Made by a program: the position numbers and the translations under genes. The notes beneath the pieces were generated by a model. That model ran no database searches, was not told where the DNA came from, and saw nothing but the letters and a program-made list of their open reading frames with translations. From positions 1-11,129 of the forward strand of contig JBKGXV010000095.1 of NCBI GenBank assembly GCA_046546375.1: 11,129 nucleotides of DNA. Direction: 5' to 3'. Origin of the DNA: JAEZKC01 sp046546375 (lineage in GTDB: Bacteria; Fibrobacterota; Chitinivibrionia; Chitinivibrionales; Chitinispirillaceae). Positions 6,192-11,129 of the stretch are shown one piece after another. Numbering within the stretch: the stretch's first letter is position 1; each line of letters begins with the position of its first letter.

Positions 6192-6207
6192 GAATATACC
6201 AATATTC
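6192..6207. promoter_or_regulatory. Probable ArsR operator: GAATAT-N4-ATATTC
   Basis: A perfect 6-base inverted repeat with a 4-base spacer fully covers the -10 hexamer of the arsR promoter and ends seven bases before the arsR ATG. Position and symmetry are what is expected for an autorepressor of the ArsR family. Binding is inferred. Confidence 0.6.
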
Positions 6208-6221
6208 TCACCTTGCTGCAA
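6193..6221 (-). promoter_or_regulatory. arsR promoter (TTGCAG-N17-TATATT)
   Basis: On the minus strand, a -35 TTGCAG (6216-6221) and a -10 TATATT (6193-6198) are separated by the ideal 17 bases. Seven bases separate the -10 from the ATG at 6185, so the transcript should begin at or within a base or two of the start codon, leaving no room for a ribosome site. Confidence 0.7.
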
Positions 6222-6271
6222 GCTATAAAAATATCCGTCATTATGAGGCACCATTGAGGCGACACTTCCGG

Positions 6272-6300
6272 TTGCACACGCTTCATCACCCATCTATATT
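6272..6300 (+). promoter_or_regulatory. SNF2 gene promoter (TTGCAC-N17-TATATT)
   Basis: A -35 TTGCAC (6272-6277), 17-base spacer and -10 TATATT (6295-6300) precede the GTG start at 6334, predicting a leader of about 27 bases. The layout is nearly the same as that of the divergent arsR promoter. The arsR operator lies about 65 bases further upstream, so direct repression of this promoter by ArsR is not obvious. Confidence 0.7.
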
Positions 6301-6333
6301 AAACCTTTCGGATTTCTTCAGAAGAGGTTTTCA

Positions 6334-9300
6334 GTGACTCTGGACAGCACACTTTCTGATATGGATTTTTTCCGGAACTGTTTCGTTCTGGTGCCCCAGA
6401 AGGGCTCACACCGCACCATTCTCAGTGTTTCTTCTGCAAAAAGCGCCAAAACCCGCATTTTCTGCACCTGTTCAAAAGGATCGTACGCCACCTGCAGCCA
6501 TGCCCGGAAACTGGAGGGGTTATATGAGGAGCTCAAAAGCAGAACCTCTCCGCAGCTTCCCTACGAGCATTTTCTTCAAAGTGACTTCAGAAAGCTTTTC
6601 ACCCCCCTTATGAGACGTCATCCCAAAGCCGCATCGGGAATAACTGCCCGAAAAGAGAGAGACCGGGTTATACTGGGTATGAAAAACAGCCAGGTACATA
6701 TTGAAATCAAGGAATCGGGGTTCTGCAGCCGCTTTCTTGAAAGAGCCGGGATAACTCTAAAGGGAGTCACATCAGAAAACAGAGCCGCACTTCTTTCCAG
6801 AACAGTTGACTTCGTCTACACCGATCACGAAAAACAGCTTGCAAAAGCGGGACACCGGACAGTCCGCATGACCGAGGAGAACAGCATATGGCATGCCGCC
6901 GCCTATCATCTGTACAGGGAAGCGGACAGCGGCGACACGAAAATCAGTGTGGGGATTGAAAACACACTGGTTCTCACCCTTTCATCACCGGCCTGGGAGT
7001 TTAAAATCCATGCCCCCCGGGACACCACCCCCGACCTTCTGCGGATAATAAAAGAGATCAGTCCCGACTCCCTGCCCTTTGAAATCATGGAAAAGGAATG
7101 CACTCTGAAATTCAGGGTGTCTTATGAATCAGACACAGTTCACATCACCCCCGCAGTCTGCCACAGCCAGAATGAAAGCACCGACCCTGAGGTGCTGGGA
7201 GCCGACAATCTGTTCAACACCATGGCCTATCTGCCCACACAGAATTGCTTTGTACCTTTTGACAACTCAAGCCTGACCCTTCTTGCGCAGGGCTGGGGGA
7301 AAAGTGTCACGCTGAAAAAGGAAAACCTGTCCGGATTTCTGGAAAAAAACGCATCCGTATTCTCCACGGCTCAGGGCAATATGACCGTTTCTCCGGATCA
7401 TCAGTACGACCTTTTCTCCACCCAGCCTTCCACTCAGCCTCAAGCACATGCCCGAGGCGGTTTCGACAGGCTGATCAACATGCCTCTGTTTACCGAAGCG
7501 GACAGGATCACAATGGAAGTGAAGGGAATGGACGGACAGTGGTGCACCCTGTCGCTTCAGTTCGGCAGCGGAGATGCATATGCAACCCTCGAAGAACTTC
7601 TGGCCGCCCGCAGGGAGAACAAACGCTACTGCATCACCAGTGAAGGGTTCTTCGACTGTGAAAGTGAAGGCATAGTGGGGCTTTTGCCTTTTCAGGAGAT
7701 AATGAGCGGGGAAAACAACTGCTATTGTTTCCCCCGCTCCGCACTCATGCAGTATCTGGTGGACAACCCCCGTTTCACCCTCACCATCACCGGATCTGAA
7801 GATCTTAAAAACAGACTCTTCTCCATGCGCGATTCGCTTGGAAAGAAAAGAGAAAAGCAGAAACCTCTCAGGGGTTTCACCTCCCGTCTGCGCCCCTACC
7901 AGGAAAACGGGCTGGCCTGGCTTCTCTTTCTTTATGACAACGGGTTCGGTGGACTGCTCTGTGATGACATGGGGCTGGGAAAAACTCACCAGGTGCTTGC
8001 ATTCATAACGGCCCTCAAAGAGCAGCGCCGGAACAGAAACCCGGTTCTGGTGGTATGCCCCGTTTCAGTCATGGGGCACTGGAAAAGACTGTGCGCCACC
8101 TTCGCCCCCGGTCTTACATGCCGCATATATCACGGAACCGGCCGGGATATTGACGATGTAACCGAAGACACCGACCTTTTCATCACCTCTTACGGAGTAC
8201 TGAGAGCGGACTGGGACAAACTTTCCGAAAAACAGTTTGAAGCGGCAGTTTTCGACGAAGCGCAGCATCTCAAAAATTCCCAGACCGCCGTAAGCCGGGC
8301 AGCCGAATCGCTGTGCTGCAACATGAAACTGGGCCTGAGCGGCACACCGGTGGAAAACTCCCTTGCCGATCTCAAGCGGCTTATGGATATTGTGCTTCCC
8401 GGATATCTGGGTTCGGACCAGAGCTTTGCGTTGCGTTTTGTGGAACCGATTGAAAACGACCACGACCTCAAAGCCCGCGAAATCCTCAGGATCTCAGTTT
8501 CCCCCTTCATTCTGAGACGCCTTAAGGAAACCGTGCTTTCCGAACTTCCGCCCAAAATCGAGGACAACCGGATATGCACCCTCTGCGACGAACAGGAAGT
8601 CCTCTACGACAAGGCCATACAAAGCAGAGGCCGGAGTCTGATAAAACAGATAAGAAACAGCGATAAAAGAATCCCCTACATGCACATTTTCGCTCTTCTT
8701 AAAAAGCTCAAAGCCATCTGCAACCATCCCGCACTCGCTCTGGAGACCCCTGAGGATTACGAAAACCACCGCAGCGGCAAATGGGAGCTTTTCACCGAAA
8801 TCGTGGAGGAGGCGCTGGGGTCCGGACAGAAAGTGGTGGTGTTCAGTCAGTATCTGGACATGATAGAAATCATGAGGCGGTATTTCGAAAAGAACGGTAT
8901 CGGACATGTGATTCTTACCGGATCAAGCCGCAACCGCGAAAGGCTGATCAGCCGTTTCAGTGACGATCCGGAATGCAGAGTGTTTGTGGGGTCTCTGAAG
9001 GCAGGCGGAGTGGGAATCGACCTGGTTTCAGCCTCGGTGGTGATACACTACGACAGGTGGTGGAACGCGGCTGCGGAAGATCAGGCAACCGACAGGGTAT
9101 ACAGAATCGGACAGACCCGGGGAGTTCAGGTTGTCAAGCTGACAACGGAAGACACTCTGGAGGAGAAAATCGACAGGATCATATCCAGAAAAAAAGAGCT
9201 TGCCTCACTGGTGGTAAGCGAGGATTCTCCGGATGTGGTGAAATCCTTCTCCAGAGAGGAAATTCTTGAGCTTCTGGACTGGAACAGAAATGACTTCGGG

Positions 9301-9336
9301 GGTCAGGTGGCCCAAACGGGAATCGAATGGGGGTAA
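6334..9336 (+). CDS. SWIM zinc-finger SNF2-family ATPase/helicase
   Basis: A 1000-residue cytoplasmic SWI2/SNF2 DNA-dependent ATPase. An N-terminal SWIM zinc finger, CTC-x7-CSH, uses C44, C46, C54 and H56. A long middle part (about 60-500) carries no motif I recognise. The helicase core follows: LRPYQENGLAWL (Q motif region), DMGLGKT (Walker A, K550), DEAQH (D641-Q644), LGLSGTPVENS (motif III), VVVFSQY, SLKAGGVGIDL (motif V) and QATDRVYRIGQ (917-927, motif VI). Such proteins translocate on duplex DNA and displace or remodel bound proteins; the SWIM domain may bind DNA or a partner. It starts at GTG with AGAGG six bases upstream. It stands alone, with no methylase, nuclease or phage gene next to it, so a defence-system role is not supported here. 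It is convergent with glgA. Confidence 0.93.
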   Translation: MTLDSTLSDMDFFRNCFVLVPQKGSHRTILSVSSAKSAKTRIFCTCSKGSYATCSHARKLEGLYEELKSRTSPQLPYEHFLQSDFRKLFTPLMRRHPKAASGITARKERDRVILGMKNSQVHIEIKESGFCSRFLERAGITLKGVTSENRAALLSRTVDFVYTDHEKQLAKAGHRTVRMTEENSIWHAAAYHLYREADSGDTKISVGIENTLVLTLSSPAWEFKIHAPRDTTPDLLRIIKEISPDSLPFEIMEKECTLKFRVSYESDTVHITPAVCHSQNESTDPEVLGADNLFNTMAYLPTQNCFVPFDNSSLTLLAQGWGKSVTLKKENLSGFLEKNASVFSTAQGNMTVSPDHQYDLFSTQPSTQPQAHARGGFDRLINMPLFTEADRITMEVKGMDGQWCTLSLQFGSGDAYATLEELLAARRENKRYCITSEGFFDCESEGIVGLLPFQEIMSGENNCYCFPRSALMQYLVDNPRFTLTITGSEDLKNRLFSMRDSLGKKREKQKPLRGFTSRLRPYQENGLAWLLFLYDNGFGGLLCDDMGLGKTHQVLAFITALKEQRRNRNPVLVVCPVSVMGHWKRLCATFAPGLTCRIYHGTGRDIDDVTEDTDLFITSYGVLRADWDKLSEKQFEAAVFDEAQHLKNSQTAVSRAAESLCCNMKLGLSGTPVENSLADLKRLMDIVLPGYLGSDQSFALRFVEPIENDHDLKAREILRISVSPFILRRLKETVLSELPPKIEDNRICTLCDEQEVLYDKAIQSRGRSLIKQIRNSDKRIPYMHIFALLKKLKAICNHPALALETPEDYENHRSGKWELFTEIVEEALGSGQKVVVFSQYLDMIEIMRRYFEKNGIGHVILTGSSRNRERLISRFSDDPECRVFVGSLKAGGVGIDLVSASVVIHYDRWWNAAAEDQATDRVYRIGQTRGVQVVKLTTEDTLEEKIDRIISRKKELASLVVSEDSPDVVKSFSREEILELLDWNRNDFGGQVAQTGIEWG

Positions 9337-9441
9337 GTTGCACCTCCCCCGGCCGCCCTGCACACTGATCATCATCCAGCGGCTTCTGACCCGTATAATA
9401 TTGTCAACCGGAGCGTGCTGCAGGAACCGATACAGATCTCC

Positions 9442-10947
9442 TCACCAGTAATGAGGAGTATAGGTGTCCATCTCCTTTTTTTTCTTTATGGCCGATTCAT
9501 AGGCCTCCACATACTTTCTGGCACTTGTCACCCAGGAAAAATCGCGTCTCATCCCGTCGCGGATCATTTTTCTCATATGCGCCGGTCTGTCATAATAGGT
9601 ACTCACCGCCCACCCTATGGAATAGTACAGCGCATGTCCTGAAGGCTCCCGGAACTTGAAACCGTTGCCGCTACCGGTGGATTCATCGTAATTGTCCACC
9701 GTGTCATCCAGCCCTCCGGTTGCCCTGACTACCGGGAGTGTTCCGTAGCGCAGAGAGTACATCTGATTGAGTCCGCAGGGCTCGAAAAGCGACGGCATGA
9801 TGAAGAAGTCACTCCCGGCCTCGATCAGGTGGGATCTGTGGTTGTCGAAGCCGATATAGGAACCGGCCCTTGCGCTGTAACGGGCGGGAAGATCTCTGAA
9901 AAAGTCCTGAAGATCACTCTCGCCGCTTCCCAGTATGACAAACTGCACCTGCATGTCGCCAAGCACCCCTTCAATGACATCGCGGATCAGATGAAAGCCC
10001 TTCTGATGCACGAACCTTCCGATACTTCCGAAAAGCGGGACATCCGGGTTCCGGGGCAGATCAAAGAGTTCCTGAAGCGCGAGTTTGCATTCGGTCTTCC
10101 CCTTGAGAGCTCCTGGGGAAAAATGGGAAGGCAGCAGCGGATCGGTCCGGGGGTTCCAGGTATCGAAATCTATTCCGTTGAGAATCCCGGTCAGGCGATC
10201 ACCCTTGGCACTCAGATAGGGAGCAAGACCGAATCCCCCTCCCGGCTCACATATTTCCCTGGCGAACGTGGGGCTCACCGCGGTCACCATATCCGCAAAA
10301 TGAATCCCTCCTTTAAGGAAATTCACCTTATCATACGTTTCCAGAGCTTCGGGAGTGAAATTCTGCCATCCCAGTCCGATGTATTCGAAGTGCGTTTTGG
10401 GATAAATACCCTGATATGCCACATTATGAAGCGTGAGCAGAGAGGCGGCACTTCCCAGAACAGGATCATTCCAGTGCCAGACTTTAAGATAAGCACACAC
10501 AAGGGCGGTCTGCCAGTCATTTGCATGCACCACATCGGGTTTGAATCCGATATCCCTGCAGAGCTGAAGTGCCGCACGGGAGAAAAAGGAAAACCGCAGA
10601 GGATTATCATCGTAATCGGCCATCGATTCGTCATGATAGAGTCCGGGACGGTCAAAGAAAGCCGAGTGCTCCACCATATACACCGGCACCCCTGATTCGG
10701 AAGCGGTGCCGTGCACCATGCACCACTCCTCCCGGTCACCCATCCACACCCCCATGGACGACAGTACCGGCTGAGCCCGATACTCGCGGAGATCCACGGA
10801 ACCGTAGCGGGGAATGACCACTCTTACATCATGACCCAGTTTTTTAAGGGCGGCCGAAAGGGAGGCGCTCACATCGCCCAGTCCCCCGATTTTTGCGAAG
10901 GGATACATTTCCGAGGCGACGATTAGGATTTTGAGTTTTTTTTTCAT
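9442..10947 (-). CDS. glgA: Glycogen synthase (ADP-glucose type, GT5)
   Basis: Transfers glucose from ADP-glucose to the non-reducing end of alpha-1,4-glucan, the chain-elongating step of bacterial glycogen synthesis. It is a 501-residue GT-B-fold glycosyltransferase of family 5. The N-terminus has KILIVASEMYPFAKIGGLGDV with the ADP-glucose-binding KxGGL motif (K19). Other family blocks are HANDWQTAL, LTLHNVAYQGIYP, VSPTFAREI, GILNGIDFDTWNP, GSIGRFVHQKGFHLI and the C-terminal catalytic PSLFEPCGLNQMYSLRYGTLP (E389) followed by ATGGLDDTV. Length is typical. The ATG at 10947, with AGGA four bases upstream, is chosen because it starts right at the conserved domain; an ATG 19 codons earlier adds unrelated residues. 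No other glycogen genes lie in the window. A promoter-like module sits about 55 bases upstream. Confidence 0.95.
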   Translation of the reverse strand: MKKKLKILIVASEMYPFAKIGGLGDVSASLSAALKKLGHDVRVVIPRYGSVDLREYRAQPVLSSMGVWMGDREEWCMVHGTASESGVPVYMVEHSAFFDRPGLYHDESMADYDDNPLRFSFFSRAALQLCRDIGFKPDVVHANDWQTALVCAYLKVWHWNDPVLGSAASLLTLHNVAYQGIYPKTHFEYIGLGWQNFTPEALETYDKVNFLKGGIHFADMVTAVSPTFAREICEPGGGFGLAPYLSAKGDRLTGILNGIDFDTWNPRTDPLLPSHFSPGALKGKTECKLALQELFDLPRNPDVPLFGSIGRFVHQKGFHLIRDVIEGVLGDMQVQFVILGSGESDLQDFFRDLPARYSARAGSYIGFDNHRSHLIEAGSDFFIMPSLFEPCGLNQMYSLRYGTLPVVRATGGLDDTVDNYDESTGSGNGFKFREPSGHALYYSIGWAVSTYYDRPAHMRKMIRDGMRRDFSWVTSARKYVEAYESAIKKKKEMDTYTPHYW

Positions 10948-10983
10948 GATATCCTGACGGTCCGGTATTTCTGAGTGGGAAGG

Positions 10984-10994
10984 AGAACAGTTCT
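10984..10994. promoter_or_regulatory. AGAAC-A-GTTCT palindrome in glgA leader
   Basis: A perfect 5-base inverted repeat around one base lies just after the predicted glgA transcription start. A repressor site or small RNA hairpin is possible. It is short, so chance is not excluded. Confidence 0.25.
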
Positions 10995-11002
10995 TTGAGA
11001 GC

Positions 11003-11021
11003 AAATATAAAACGGGCCGGC
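11003..11021 (-). promoter_or_regulatory. Candidate glgA promoter with GCCGGCCCG-N3-TATATTT module
   Basis: On the minus strand GCCGGCCCG (11013-11021) is followed after TTT by TATATTT (11003-11009), 55 bases before the glgA ATG. Spacing and sixteen bases are identical to the module before the metallo-hydrolase gene. TATATTTG also fits the TAnnTTTG -7 element known from Bacteroidota promoters, but no matching -33 element is seen. Function is inferred. Confidence 0.5.
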
Positions 11022-11045
11022 GGGAAGGGGGAAGGGGCTTTCAGC

Positions 11046-11129
11046 GGAGTTCCTCAATTAAGAAATTACGGAGCCGGAAAGAACAGCGAATAGCGAACGG
11101 CGATTAGCGAATTATGAAGTGAAGAAAAT
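11046..11129. repeat. Dispersed GCGAA-heptad repeat, copy 2 (cut by window end)
   Basis: This block aligns with 4-80 at the left end in the same orientation. It shares CGGAG-TT-CCTCA at its start, then GCCGGAAAGAACAGCGAA, AGCGAACGGCGA and GAAGTG. The heptad part (11084-11111) reads CAGCGAA, TAGCGAA, CGGCGA and TTAGCGAA, so the two copies differ in unit number and detail. The hairpin half seen in copy 1 would lie beyond the window. It lies upstream of glgA on the opposite strand orientation relative to the gene compared with copy 1, so it is probably an independent intergenic element and not part of a promoter. Confidence 0.7.

Noticed and set aside
6186..6293. 36-residue N-terminal extension of the ArsR frame
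   Set aside because: It has no family similarity and only a weak, distant ribosome-site-like AAAGG, and it contains a full promoter and operator; the ATG at 6185 begins exactly at the family domain.
6334..9336. SNF2 protein as part of a phage-defence cluster
   Set aside because: No nuclease, methylase, phospholipase D or other defence partner is adjacent; the neighbours are arsR and glgA.
9394..9407. TATAAT (plus) and TTGACA (minus) hexamers in the SNF2/glgA spacer
   Set aside because: The two lie on opposite strands and practically touch; neither has a partner at 16-18 bases, and both would read into the 3' end of a convergent gene.
1..11129. Direct repeats at both window ends suggested a composite mobile element or att sites bounding 11 kb
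   Set aside because: No integrase, transposase or phage gene lies between them, the contents are ordinary chromosomal genes, and the copies are diverged; independent dispersed repeats explain it better.

Overview
The window carries ordinary chromosomal genes of a Gram-negative-type bacterium of roughly 50-55% GC. The family mix (DUF2141 secreted protein, GlgA glycogen synthase, WalJ-like metallo-hydrolase, SWIM-SNF2 helicase, small DUF6132-type protein) and promoters with a TATATT -10 element fit a heterotroph, perhaps of the Fibrobacteres-Chlorobi-Bacteroidetes group. That placement is a low-confidence inference. No phage, integrase, transposase, CRISPR, rRNA or tRNA was recognised.

Left part (1-1900): an intergenic repeat of GCGAA heptads with a hairpin, then a WalJ/YycJ-type metallo-beta-lactamase-fold gene (+) that ends in a putative sliding-clamp-binding pentapeptide (QLNLF). 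It abuts, with no spacer at all, a convergent Cof-type HAD phosphatase (-). Middle left (2075-4895): a compact four-gene plus-strand operon of an ABC-2 type exporter (ATPase, permease) followed by a split pair of short chromate-transporter (CHR) proteins. Genes overlap or sit 16 bases apart, so they are probably co-transcribed. Middle (5041-6185): a minus-strand cluster read from an ArsR-type repressor with a clear promoter and palindromic operator, then a 52-residue one-helix DUF6132-like gene, then what looks like the first about 20 codons of a deleted NAD(P)H/FMN reductase, then a secreted DUF2141 protein whose start overlaps the stop of that remnant. Right (6334-10947): a large SWIM-zinc-finger SNF2 ATPase (+), divergent from arsR and with its own promoter, convergent with glycogen synthase glgA (-). 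Upstream of glgA lies a second copy of the heptad repeat seen at the left edge.

Intergenic stretches are short. The 145 bases at 4896-5040 and the 105 bases at 9337-9441 show no convincing hairpin-plus-T terminator. The longest non-coding stretches (1-192, 1900-2074, 10948-11129) hold the repeats and promoter-like elements listed below. I do not see a wholly new multi-gene system. The items most worth a second look are the clamp motif on the WalJ-like protein, the promoter module shared exactly by the WalJ-like gene and glgA, the eroded arsR operon with its overlapping start/stop, the probably leaderless arsR, and the dispersed hairpin repeat.
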